Positions 1-6,437 of a DNA stretch of 20,131 bases are shown here, piece after piece (the first letter of the stretch is position 1; the number at the start of each line of letters is the position of its first letter). The position numbers were made by a program, and so were the translations under genes. The notes below the pieces were generated by a model. That model was not told the DNA's origin, ran no database searches, and saw only the letters and a program-made list of their open reading frames with translations. Source of the DNA: CAKUIA01 sp034180465 (GTDB lineage: Bacteria > Verrucomicrobiota > Verrucomicrobiia > Opitutales > Intestinicryptomonadaceae); NCBI GenBank assembly GCA_034180465.1, contig JAXFOH010000003.1, positions 1 to 20,131 of the forward strand, written 5' to 3'.

Positions 1-136
1 GTATACCTTCTTTTGTGCTTTGCGGTTTTAAAAACTCGCTAGGCACGGCATCGAGCATTTCCCTTATTGCGCCCTCAAAGTCGGTGCTTTTAATTTCTAT
101 TATTCTCGATTTTGCGATATACTTGCTTAAATCCAT
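1..136 (-). CDS. Probable PTS EIIA-type domain protein, 5' part only
   Basis: The window holds only the first 45 codons, read leftward from ATG at 136-134; the rest lies beyond base 1. The N-terminus (MDLSKYIAKSRIIEIKSTDF, followed by EGAIREMLDAV) resembles the start of PTS EIIA type-2/PtsN-like domains, where an opening helix is followed by a strand ending in a 'lka.dkeeal.el' pattern. The phospho-histidine site would be further downstream and cannot be seen. Such proteins accept phosphate from HPr/EI and act in sugar uptake or nitrogen and metabolic regulation. The start lies 13 nt after the nuoA stop on the same strand, so the two are probably co-transcribed. There is no Shine-Dalgarno sequence. 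The family call rests on a short N-terminal resemblance and is tentative; the fragment does not look like NuoB. Confidence 0.5.
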   Translation of the reverse strand, partial: MDLSKYIAKSRIIEIKSTDFEGAIREMLDAVPSEFLKPQSTKEGI

Positions 137-149
137 ATCAATTTAGGTA

Positions 150-539
150 TCAGAGATTTGTTTTGGGGATATTCCAGTCTAGTGCGTTCTTTTTTACTTC
201 GTATATTATTCCGGCTATCATAAGAGACAAGAAGAACATAACAACCGCTATAATGGAAATGTTTGCGGCTACAAAGTCCGAGTAAATAATGGCAAAGGGA
301 ATCATAAAAAGCACTTCTATGTCGAACACCACAAAAAGGAGGGCCACAACATAGAATTTAACCCCCATATTCATATGGGCTTTGCCGAAAGTGGGCATAC
401 CGCATTCGTATGGCGAATTGTTTATGGCGTTCTTTTTTGCCCTTTGCCCGAATATGCAGCTTGCCGCGATAATTCCAAGCCCCATCGCCACCGATAGGAC
501 TATTTGTAAAAATACTGGTAAATAAGCTTCGAATTGCAT
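150..539 (-). CDS. nuoA: NADH-quinone oxidoreductase subunit A
   Basis: This is a small membrane subunit of respiratory complex I, which couples NADH oxidation to quinone reduction and proton pumping in the inner membrane. The 129-aa protein has the usual family length and three hydrophobic segments (about 9-30, 62-83 and 92-114). Diagnostic features are SPYECG at residues 42-47, in the loop that in complex I faces the quinone site, and KFYVVALLFVVFDIEVLF from residue 61, with the acidic pair D73 and E75. The gene follows apt by 24 nt on the same strand. It is followed by an EIIA-like gene rather than nuoB, so it is separated from the rest of the nuo genes, at least on this side. The sequence upstream of the ATG is AT-rich (TATATA) with no Shine-Dalgarno site. 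The identification is secure. Confidence 0.95.
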   Translation of the reverse strand: MQFEAYLPVFLQIVLSVAMGLGIIAASCIFGQRAKKNAINNSPYECGMPTFGKAHMNMGVKFYVVALLFVVFDIEVLFMIPFAIIYSDFVAANISIIAVVMFFLSLMIAGIIYEVKKNALDWNIPKTNL

Positions 540-563
540 TTTGTTATATATACTTTTAAGTGT

Positions 564-1112
564 CTAAAAATTGCAACAAAAATCAGAATCTTTGCAAGTG
601 TACATCGTTAAAATATTTTCGCCGGCAAGCGTTTTTTTGCCGTTTAGAAAATCTAGCTGGCAAAGGAATGTGCACAAAGCCGTTTTTGCCCCCAGTTTTT
701 TAACCAGGTTGCATGCGGCTTTTGCCGTGCCGCCCGTAGCCAGCAGGTCGTCTACAATAATAACAGAATCGTTTTCGGATATATCGTCTTTGTGTATCGA
801 AATTGTCGCCGTGCCATACTCCAACTCGTAGGTTTCGTCTAGGGTTTGGCGGGGCAATTTACCCTTCTTGCGAACCAAAACAAGAGGCAAATTAAGCGCA
901 ATAGCAAGCGGGGCGGCAAACAAAAAGCCACGGGCTTCCATAGCCAAAATCTTTGTGGCTTTAACGTTTTTTAAGAGGTCGGCCCAGTCTTCCACAATCT
1001 TAAAAAAGGCGTCGGAATCGGTAAAAATGGGCGTAATGTCGAAAAACAGAATGCCCTTCTTTGGGAAGTCGGCAACCTTTGCTATGTGGTTGTTTAAATC
1101 TATGCGGTTCAT
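564..1112 (-). CDS. apt: Adenine phosphoribosyltransferase
   Basis: Apt salvages adenine by joining it to PRPP, giving AMP and pyrophosphate in the cytoplasm. The 182-aa product matches the usual family size. FPKKGILFFDITPIF (residues 16-30) and MEARGFLFAAPLA (58-70) are typical of Apt. The PRPP-binding loop is VIIVDDLLATGG (117-128), with the acidic pair D121-D122. I chose the ATG at 1112, giving MNRIDLNNHIAKVADFP. The longer open frame to 1211 runs through nadB coding sequence and adds a 33-residue tail unlike the family. The ATG overlaps the nadB stop as ATGA (1112-1109), which implies translational coupling with nadB. No Shine-Dalgarno site is present. The C-terminus is cysteine-rich (several Cys in the last 50 residues), a minor oddity. 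Confidence 0.94.
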   Translation of the reverse strand: MNRIDLNNHIAKVADFPKKGILFFDITPIFTDSDAFFKIVEDWADLLKNVKATKILAMEARGFLFAAPLAIALNLPLVLVRKKGKLPRQTLDETYELEYGTATISIHKDDISENDSVIIVDDLLATGGTAKAACNLVKKLGAKTALCTFLCQLDFLNGKKTLAGENILTMYTCKDSDFCCNF

Positions 1113-2704
1113 AGTTTTTTGCAGACAACGCTGTTTACTATTTTCTTTGACTTGTGCGGGTAGTCTAAAGTGTAGTGTAGCCCGCGGCTTTCCTTGCGCT
1201 TTTTGGCGCATTGAATTATAAGCAGGGCAACTTGAATCATATTTCTAAGTTCAAGCAGTTTTTCTTCCACCTTAAAGTTCCAATAATACTCGTCTATTTC
1301 CGCTCCCAAGTTTTTTATGCGGCGTTCGGCACGGTCTAGCCTTTTAGACGTCCTTACAATGCCTACATAGTCCCACATTGTGCGCTTAAGCTCGTCCATA
1401 TTGTGCGAAAGAATAAACCTTTCGTCGGAATCTCTTAGGTGGCCGTCTACCCAGGCGGGAAGTTCCCTTTCTATAAAGGTTGCGTTTTCCAAATATTTTA
1501 AAGCCGCAGCCGATGCCTTGTGAGCTATTACAACGGCTTCCAGCAACGAGTTGCTTGCAAGCCTGTTTGCACCGTGAAGCCCCGTGCAGGCAACTTCTCC
1601 GCAGGCGTACAAACCGCCAATGTTGGTCGAGCCGTCGATTTTTGTCTGTATGCCGCCGCATTGGTAGTGCGCTGCGGGAACAACGGGCATATAGTCTTTT
1701 GAAATATCTATGCCTTTCGACAGGCAGTGCTCAAAAATTTTCGGGAAGCGGTTTTTAAGTGTTTCGCGCGGAACGTGTGTAATGTCGAGCCAAACGTGGG
1801 CGGACCCAAGCCTTTTCATTTCCGAGTCTATGGCGCGCGCTACTATATCTCGCGGGGCTAAGTCTTTGCGCGGGTCGTACTTTGCCATAAAAGCTTCGCC
1901 CTTAATATTGCGCAAAATTGCGCCTTCGCCCCTAACCGCTTCTGAAATTAAAAATCTTTCGTCGTCTTGGGTATACATTGCGGTGGGGTGGAACTGTATG
2001 AATTCCAAGTCGGAGATTTTTGCCCCCGCCCTATACGCCATTGCAACGCCGTCGCCCGTGGCTATTGTCGGGTTTGTAGTGTATAGATACACCCTGCCAG
2101 AGCCGCCCGAAGAGAGCATTACAACCCTTGTTTTTATCGCGCTTACTTTCCCTTTTTTTGTATCTAAAACATAAAGGCCTACAACGCGGTTTGCCGTTGT
2201 CGGGAAATTCTCTATCTTTGTGCTTGTAATAAGGTCTATGGCAAAGTGGTTTTCGAGAATGTGTATGTTTTTGTCGTGCTTGGCGCGGTTTAGCAGGGCT
2301 TCTTCTATGGCCTTGCCCGTGTAGTCTTTAACGTGCAAAATCCTTCTCGCCGAGTGCCCGCCTTCTCGCCCCAATTCGGGCGAACCATCTTTAAGGCTTG
2401 TAAATTCAACGCCTTGTTTTATCAGGTTTTGTATTTCTTCGGGGCCCGATTGGACTATTGCGCGAACCGCCTTTTCGTTGCAAAGGCCATCGCCTGCAAT
2501 CAAAGTATCTTTTATATGCGATTCGTAGTCGTCTAGCGTGCTTGTTACGCTGGCAATGCCGCCTTGTGCATGGTTTGTGTTTGTGTCGTCGGCGTTCTTC
2601 TTGGTTATAATGCAAACCTTCTTGCCCTGTGCCGAGCACCTTAGCGCAAAACTAAGGCCTGCAATGCCGCTTCCGATTACAAGAATGTCGAATGTATCGT
2701 TCAT
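1109..2704 (-). CDS. nadB: L-aspartate oxidase
   Basis: This FAD enzyme oxidises L-aspartate to iminoaspartate, the first step of de novo NAD synthesis; NadA, which uses the product, is not in the window. The 531-aa protein begins with a dinucleotide-binding motif, GSGIAGL (residues 11-17), followed by NHAQGGIA (44-51). GREGGHSARR (112-121), HPTAMY (239-244), RGEGAILRN (258-266), APRDIVARAID (283-293, R290 in the position of the catalytic Arg of NadB and fumarate reductase flavoproteins), AAHYQCGG (344-351) and GLHGANRLASNSLLEA (375-390) are all family hallmarks. The threonine/asparagine-rich stretch at 41-44 and HAQGG favour aspartate oxidase over succinate dehydrogenase. The start lies 11 nt after the panC stop, and the end overlaps apt by 4 nt. 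There is no Shine-Dalgarno site. Confidence 0.96.
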   Translation of the reverse strand: MNDTFDILVIGSGIAGLSFALRCSAQGKKVCIITKKNADDTNTNHAQGGIASVTSTLDDYESHIKDTLIAGDGLCNEKAVRAIVQSGPEEIQNLIKQGVEFTSLKDGSPELGREGGHSARRILHVKDYTGKAIEEALLNRAKHDKNIHILENHFAIDLITSTKIENFPTTANRVVGLYVLDTKKGKVSAIKTRVVMLSSGGSGRVYLYTTNPTIATGDGVAMAYRAGAKISDLEFIQFHPTAMYTQDDERFLISEAVRGEGAILRNIKGEAFMAKYDPRKDLAPRDIVARAIDSEMKRLGSAHVWLDITHVPRETLKNRFPKIFEHCLSKGIDISKDYMPVVPAAHYQCGGIQTKIDGSTNIGGLYACGEVACTGLHGANRLASNSLLEAVVIAHKASAAALKYLENATFIERELPAWVDGHLRDSDERFILSHNMDELKRTMWDYVGIVRTSKRLDRAERRIKNLGAEIDEYYWNFKVEEKLLELRNMIQVALLIIQCAKKRKESRGLHYTLDYPHKSKKIVNSVVCKKL

Positions 2705-2715
2705 TTATCGTAAAA

Positions 2716-3558
2716 TTACATTACCATATTGTCGATTAAGCGCGTGTTGTCGAGCCAAACCGCCATGCAAATTCTGGTTTTGCCGCTTTCTATTTTCGCC
2801 ACTGGCACCGATGTTTCGGCATCTACAGCCTTAACATAAATAACTCTTATTTTAGAGCTTTTCGACAGGCAGTTTGTTATTTCGGCTATAACCCTGTCTA
2901 CATTTGTGCAGCCTTTTTCCACAAGCTCTTTGCCCTTTAATAGCGACTTGTTAAGCATTAACGCCTCTTTTTTTTGAACCGAGTCCATATAGGCGTTGCG
3001 CGAGCTCATTGCCAATCCGTTTTCGTCTCTAAACAGGGGGGCTCGCACAATTTTTACGTCCATAAACAGGTCGCGCACCATGCGCTTTATAACGGAAACC
3101 TGCTGGGCGTCTTTTTCGCCGAATACGGCAAAATCGGGCTTAGCTATGTTGAAAAGCTTGCATACTACGGTTGTAACCCCCCTAAAATGCTTGGGGCGCG
3201 ATTTCCCGCAAAGGTCTTTTGAAATCGATTCTTCTTCTACAAATGTAGACGAGTCTTCAAAATACATATCGGAAGTTTTCGGCAAAAATACGGCGTCGGC
3301 TCCCGCGCTTTCGGCCGCCAAAATATCTTTTTCCGCCTGTCGGGGGTATTTTTCGAAGTCTTCGTTAGGCCCGAACTGTGTGGGGTTTACGAATATCGAA
3401 ACAACGCAAATGTCGGCGCATTCCTTTGCCTTTTTTATTAAACTTAGGTGGCCTGCGTGTAACGCTCCCATTGTGGGCACAAGTGCCAAAGTTTTTTTAT
3501 CGGCGCGAACTTTTGCGCCGTAATCTTTCATTTCCGAAGGAGTATTTATTATTTTCAT
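2716..3558 (-). CDS. panC: Pantothenate synthetase
   Basis: PanC makes pantothenate from pantoate and beta-alanine with ATP, leading to coenzyme A. The 280-aa protein has the full family signature: PTMGALHAGHLSL (28-40, containing the nucleotidyltransferase HxGH), FVNPTQFGPNEDFEKYPR (56-73), the GKSRPKHFRGVTTVV segment, FGEKDAQQ and GLAMSSRN. It is the first gene of the leftward group panC-nadB-apt-nuoA. Its start faces purU across a 115-bp divergent region. A weak AAGG lies just before the ATG, too close to be a good Shine-Dalgarno site. panB and panD are not in the window. The pairing with nadB puts two aspartate-linked cofactor routes together, although PanC itself does not use aspartate directly. 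Confidence 0.96.
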   Translation of the reverse strand: MKIINTPSEMKDYGAKVRADKKTLALVPTMGALHAGHLSLIKKAKECADICVVSIFVNPTQFGPNEDFEKYPRQAEKDILAAESAGADAVFLPKTSDMYFEDSSTFVEEESISKDLCGKSRPKHFRGVTTVVCKLFNIAKPDFAVFGEKDAQQVSVIKRMVRDLFMDVKIVRAPLFRDENGLAMSSRNAYMDSVQKKEALMLNKSLLKGKELVEKGCTNVDRVIAEITNCLSKSSKIRVIYVKAVDAETSVPVAKIESGKTRICMAVWLDNTRLIDNMVM

Positions 3559-3673
3559 TGCCTTGAAAAGATTTTGCTGTATTTATGTATAGTATTCTTA
3601 ATAATTCAGAAAAATCAATATAAGAATAAAATAAATTGGGGCTTTCCCAAAGCCCGTTTTTTACTGAAAATAT
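3559..3673. promoter_or_regulatory. Divergent promoter region between panC and purU
   Basis: This AT-rich region separates two outward-facing operons and must carry both promoters. For the plus strand, the best -10 candidate is TATAGT at 3588-3593, immediately preceded by TATG. A TTGAAA at 3563-3568 could be its -35, but the spacing is 19 nt. For the minus strand, TTGATT followed by TACTAT 18 nt later overlaps the same place, so the two polymerases may compete. The block 3574-3593 matches a block before nadE (17558-17577) in 15 of 20 positions. A terminator hairpin follows within the purU leader. The promoter assignments are by eye only. Confidence 0.35.
3639..3662 (+). terminator. Rho-independent terminator inside the purU leader (possible attenuator)
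   Basis: GGGCTTT (3639-3645), loop CCC and AAAGCCC (3649-3655) form a perfect 7-bp stem, followed by G and six T (3657-3662). That is a textbook intrinsic terminator on the plus strand. No plus-strand gene ends upstream, since the neighbour is divergent panC. Purpose is therefore not ordinary gene-end termination. It lies 11 nt before the purU ATG, so transcripts from the intergenic promoter would be cut at about 60-70 nt unless it is bypassed. On the opposite strand the stem is followed only by a broken T tract. Confidence 0.7.
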
Positions 3674-4528
3674 ATGGAAGAGAAAGTTCATATTATAGCG
3701 TTGCTTCACGGGCCCGATAAACCGGGGCTAGTTGCAATGGTTTCTAACTGGATTTACGATAAAAGGGGCAATATCGAACACGCCGACCAGCATATAGACC
3801 GCCAGCACGGCATATTTTTCCAGCGCGTGCAGTGGATTCCCTGCACAGACCCTGCTGCTGAAATGCGCGAATTTAAGCTTTTTGCGGAAAGCACGCTAAA
3901 GATGCAAGCCGATGTTTCTCTTTCTGCCGAAAAGCCCAAAATTGCGCTGTTTGCATCGCAGTTTTCGCACTGCTTTTGCGATATTATTATTCGCCAGCAA
4001 ATGGGCGAGCTTAATTGCGAAATACCCATAGCCGTATCGAACCACGACAATTTGCGCGACTTTGCCGAAAAATTCGGCATAGATTTTCATTATACGCCAA
4101 TCAGCAAAGAGACCAAAGCCCAAGTTGAAGCCGAACAAATAAGGCTTGTGAGGGAAAGCGGAGCTTCTCTTATAGTTATGGCGCGCTATATGCAGATTTT
4201 AAGCGACGACTTTATAAGGAATGTGGGAGTTCCCGTAATAAACATTCACCACAGCTTTTTGCCTGCATTTGCGGGGGCAAAGCCCTATCAAAAGGCGTAC
4301 GAAAGGGGCGTAAAGCTTATAGGGGCAACAGCCCACTATGCCACCGCCGATTTAGACGAAGGCCCGATTATTGCCCAAAATGTTACCACAATAAGCCACC
4401 GCAATTCGGTAGACGACCTTATTCGCAAGGGCAAAGAGCTTGAAAAAACAACTTTGGCGCTTGCAGTAAGGCTGCATCTAGAAAAACGAATTTTGGCGTA
4501 CGAAAACAAAACGGTTGTATTCGACTAA
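3674..4528 (+). CDS. purU: Formyltetrahydrofolate deformylase
   Basis: PurU hydrolyses 10-formyltetrahydrofolate to formate and tetrahydrofolate, balancing the one-carbon pool and supplying formate for purine synthesis. The 284-aa protein has an N-terminal ACT domain (about 1-80; HGPDKPGLVAMVSNWIYD at 12-29 and HGIFFQRVQW at 45-54) and a C-terminal formyl-transferase fold. SNHDNL lies at 122-127 and NIHHSFLPAF at 190-199. The catalytic trio of the family is visible as N190, H192 and D228 (in LDEGPII). ACT domains of this kind usually sense amino acids such as glycine or methionine. The end overlaps the Nudix start by one base (TAATG). No Shine-Dalgarno site is present. A terminator hairpin sits in its leader, suggesting expression controlled by attenuation. 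Confidence 0.95.
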   Translation: MEEKVHIIALLHGPDKPGLVAMVSNWIYDKRGNIEHADQHIDRQHGIFFQRVQWIPCTDPAAEMREFKLFAESTLKMQADVSLSAEKPKIALFASQFSHCFCDIIIRQQMGELNCEIPIAVSNHDNLRDFAEKFGIDFHYTPISKETKAQVEAEQIRLVRESGASLIVMARYMQILSDDFIRNVGVPVINIHHSFLPAFAGAKPYQKAYERGVKLIGATAHYATADLDEGPIIAQNVTTISHRNSVDDLIRKGKELEKTTLALAVRLHLEKRILAYENKTVVFD

Positions 4529-5025
4529 TGGCAGCCCCACAAAAATTTCCCTTCAAAATAAGCGTTCTTTGCTATATAAAAAACGCCAAGGGCGAATTTT
4601 TGATGATAGAAAGAAATAATATGCCAAATAAAGGCCTGCTTAGCCCCGTAGGAGGCAAGCTTGAAATGGCGGTGGGCGAAAGCCCGCATGAATGCGCCAA
4701 AAGGGAGATTTTTGAGGAAACTGGTTTTGACGTTGAAATTGCTGATTTACACTTGTTTGGAATGGTAAGCGAAAGAGCCTACGAAGGCGACACAAACTGG
4801 CTAATGTTCCTTTTCGACTGTAAAAAAGTTATGGACTACTTGCCCAAGGCAATGGACGAAGGCTCGTTTAAATTTATGCCTTTAGACGAAATAAAAAAAG
4901 GCAAAATTCCCGAAAGCGACGAAAAGTTTATTTGGGATTTATATGAAAAACACAAAGACGGTTTCGCCGCAATAAAGATAGATTGCGGAGAAACCATGAC
5001 GGGAAAATATTGCGAAATTCTATAA
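4528..5025 (+). CDS. Nudix hydrolase
   Basis: The 165-aa protein has one Nudix domain, so it should hydrolyse a nucleoside diphosphate linked to another group with Mg2+. The Nudix box is clear: GGKLEMAVGES (42-52) leads into REIFEETGF (59-67), giving the REUxEExGU core with metal ligands E60, E63 and E64. Between the first glycine (G43) and the conserved E51 there are seven residues instead of the canonical five, a two-residue insertion. The N-terminal strand (FKISVLCYIKNAKGEFLMIERN, about 9-30) is typical of the fold. The substrate cannot be read from the sequence; its place between purU and pyrE hints at nucleotide pool cleaning. The start shares a base with the purU stop (TAATG), and pyrE begins 3 nt after its stop, so all three genes are probably translated from one mRNA. 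Confidence 0.88.
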   Translation: MAAPQKFPFKISVLCYIKNAKGEFLMIERNNMPNKGLLSPVGGKLEMAVGESPHECAKREIFEETGFDVEIADLHLFGMVSERAYEGDTNWLMFLFDCKKVMDYLPKAMDEGSFKFMPLDEIKKGKIPESDEKFIWDLYEKHKDGFAAIKIDCGETMTGKYCEIL

Positions 5026-5028
5026 AAA

Positions 5029-5604
5029 ATGAATACCGACAACGAAAAAATACTGAACATATTCAGAGAAACAAAGGCTTTGCTTGAGGGACACTTCATT
5101 TTAAGAAGCGGCTTGCACAGCGGGCATTATTTTCAGTGCGCAAGGGTTTGCGAACACATGGACCAAGTTAGCGAACTTGTTGCAATGCTGCTTAAAAAAC
5201 TGAACGAAAAAGGCATAAAGTTCGACACCGTTCTTGCCCCCGCAATGGGCGGTTTGGTGCTAGGTCAGGAAATGGCGCGTCAGGCAAAAGCCCGTTTTTT
5301 ATTTGCCGAAAAGGAAAACAACAAGCTTTGCCTGCGCCGAAACTTTAAGTTTGAAAAGGGCGAAAAAACCCTGATTGTAGAAGACGTTATTACCCGCGGC
5401 GGCCGTGTGGACGAATGCATTAACATTGTAAAGGAAAACGGGGCAACTCCCGTTGGCGTTGCCGTTTTGGTAGACAGAAGCCAGGGCAAGGCAAAATTCG
5501 AGGTGGACTGCGTTTCGCTTTTGGAATTTTCGTTTCCAACCTACGAGCCCGACGCATTGCCCGAATCGCTTAAGGAGATAAAGGCGGTTCACCCGGGCTC
5601 TTAA
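5029..5604 (+). CDS. pyrE: Orotate phosphoribosyltransferase
   Basis: PyrE joins orotate to PRPP to give orotidine 5'-phosphate, the fifth step of UMP synthesis. The protein has 191 aa. The N-terminal FILRSGLHSGHYFQC (23-37) is the substrate-side signature of type I/II orotate phosphoribosyltransferases. The PRPP loop is TLIVEDVITRGGR (114-126) with E118-D119; the usual T-T-G-G-S is T-R-G-G-R here. PAMGGLVLGQEMAR (71-84) contacts the phosphate. The gene starts 3 nt after the Nudix stop, without a Shine-Dalgarno site, and is followed by a strong terminator. pyrF and the other pyrimidine genes are not in the window. Confidence 0.95.
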   Translation: MNTDNEKILNIFRETKALLEGHFILRSGLHSGHYFQCARVCEHMDQVSELVAMLLKKLNEKGIKFDTVLAPAMGGLVLGQEMARQAKARFLFAEKENNKLCLRRNFKFEKGEKTLIVEDVITRGGRVDECINIVKENGATPVGVAVLVDRSQGKAKFEVDCVSLLEFSFPTYEPDALPESLKEIKAVHPGS

Positions 5605-5628
5605 TTTTAAAAAAGATGCTTTTAATGC

Positions 5629-5663
5629 AAAAACCCCGCAAAAATGCGGGGTTTTCTTTTTTT
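5629..5663. terminator. Bidirectional rho-independent terminator between pyrE and the EF-hand gene
   Basis: The core is CCCCGCA, loop AAAA, TGCGGGG, extended by AAAA and TTTT pairs on either side (5629-5655), followed by C and seven T. On the minus strand the same stem is followed by five T. It therefore serves both convergent genes: pyrE ends at 5604 and the EF-hand gene at 5667. Confidence 0.93.
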
Positions 5664-5666
5664 AGG

Positions 5667-6305
5667 TTAGTCTAAAGGCGGGGGCGGCAAATTGCCGTCT
5701 TCGTTCGGCGGGGGCGGAGGAGGCATTTCGCCGTTTTTCCTTTCTCTAAACCTGTTTGGCGGCGGAGGAGGCACAGACCTAAACAACTCGGGGTTTTCCT
5801 CTATCATCTTTTTGCGCTCTTCTCTTGAGAGTTTGCCGTCGCCGTCTTTGTCGTACTTCTTTTTAAGCTCTTTAAACATTTTTTCGACATCTTCGCGCAG
5901 GGCCTTCATCTCTTCTCTTGAGAGTTTGCCGTCGCCGTCTTTGTCGTATTTCTTGATGGTTTCGGGCGAAAGTTTTGGCTGCCTTTGCGGGCGGCCGAAC
6001 CTGTGCGAGTTTTCCAGAAAAGCCGCCAATTCGCTTTCCGAAAGTTTGCCGTCGCCGTCTTTGTCGTATTTTTTAACTATAAGCGAGGCGCGCTTTAAAA
6101 GCATTTGCTTCATCTTTTCTTCGCGTTGTTTTATTGCTTCGCTTGCGGCTTTGCGTTCGCTTTCGCTTAAAACGCCGTCGCCGTCTTTGTCGAACGCCTT
6201 AAGCATTTTTGCGCTTATTTCGGGTTTGGGGGTCGGGTTGTCTTGCGCGAATAGCGGCATTGCAACCATTGCAAGCATTAGGGTAATTGGAGTTTTTATG
6301 TTCAT
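5667..6305 (-). CDS. Exported protein with four EF-hands and proline-rich tail
   Basis: The 212-aa product has a signal peptide (about 1-20, ending PLFA before Q21) and so is exported. Four canonical 12-residue calcium loops follow: 39-50, 81-92, 121-132 and 152-163. Each begins DKDGDG and ends in glutamate, with all ligand positions intact. The linkers are lysine- and glutamate-rich helices. The C-terminus (179-212) is proline-rich with runs of five, six and four prolines between acidic and basic patches. The likely role is calcium binding or calcium-dependent adhesion or scaffolding in the periplasm or at the surface; no enzyme domain is visible. Two loops are encoded by identical 39-bp DNA repeats. 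It stands alone between convergent pyrE and a divergent small gene. No Shine-Dalgarno site is present. A dockerin-like role is less likely because the loops are full EF-hands. Confidence 0.85.
   Translation of the reverse strand: MNIKTPITLMLAMVAMPLFAQDNPTPKPEISAKMLKAFDKDGDGVLSESERKAASEAIKQREEKMKQMLLKRASLIVKKYDKDGDGKLSESELAAFLENSHRFGRPQRQPKLSPETIKKYDKDGDGKLSREEMKALREDVEKMFKELKKKYDKDGDGKLSREERKKMIEENPELFRSVPPPPPNRFRERKNGEMPPPPPPNEDGNLPPPPLD
5817..5855 (-). repeat. 39-bp direct repeat, copy 1 (EF-hand loop 4)
   Basis: Bases 5817-5855 are identical to 5910-5948, offset by 93 bp (31 codons). They encode most of an EF-hand loop. Shorter matches recur at 6043-6071 and near 6174-6193, in the other two loops. 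The identity includes synonymous positions, which points to recent duplication or gene conversion. Confidence 0.9.
5910..5948 (-). repeat. 39-bp direct repeat, copy 2 (EF-hand loop 3)
   Basis: This is the second copy of the in-gene repeat described at 5817-5855. Its last 26 bases and the next three (5923-5951) are again identical to 6043-6071, the segment that encodes loop 2. Confidence 0.9.
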
Positions 6306-6437
6306 ATTCTTTGGTGTTTTAATTTGTTCGATAAGTTAAAACGCAAACTTCGCTTAAATGTTTCAAAAAAATAAAAACTTTAAACGCGACAAAAAAAGGT
6401 TGAATTATTGCGCGGTTTGCTTTTTGCTTTTTTTATT
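6306..6437. promoter_or_regulatory. AT-rich divergent region between the EF-hand gene and the RelE-like gene
   Basis: This 132-bp stretch separates two outward-facing genes and presumably holds both promoters. It contains A/T runs (for example around 6364-6380 and 6390-6397) and a T-rich block just before the plus-strand ATG. I could not pick a convincing -35/-10 pair, and I saw no small antitoxin-like reading frame or long hairpin. Confidence 0.3.

Noticed and set aside
564..1211. Longer apt starting at 1211
   Set aside because: The extra 33 residues lie within nadB coding sequence and have no family resemblance; ATG 1112 overlaps the nadB stop neatly.
2996..3523. 175-aa plus-strand open frame
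   Set aside because: It is antisense to panC, whose motifs are complete; the frame has no recognisable features.
5692..6339. 215-aa plus-strand open frame, glycine- and serine-rich
   Set aside because: It is the antisense of the EF-hand gene; its glycine runs mirror the proline codons, and the minus-strand protein has a signal peptide and four intact calcium loops.
6408..6437. RelE-like gene starting at TTG 6408
   Set aside because: The added hydrophobic decapeptide could mimic a signal, but MFQVIFS at 6438 matches the first strand of the fold and an ATG is preferred.
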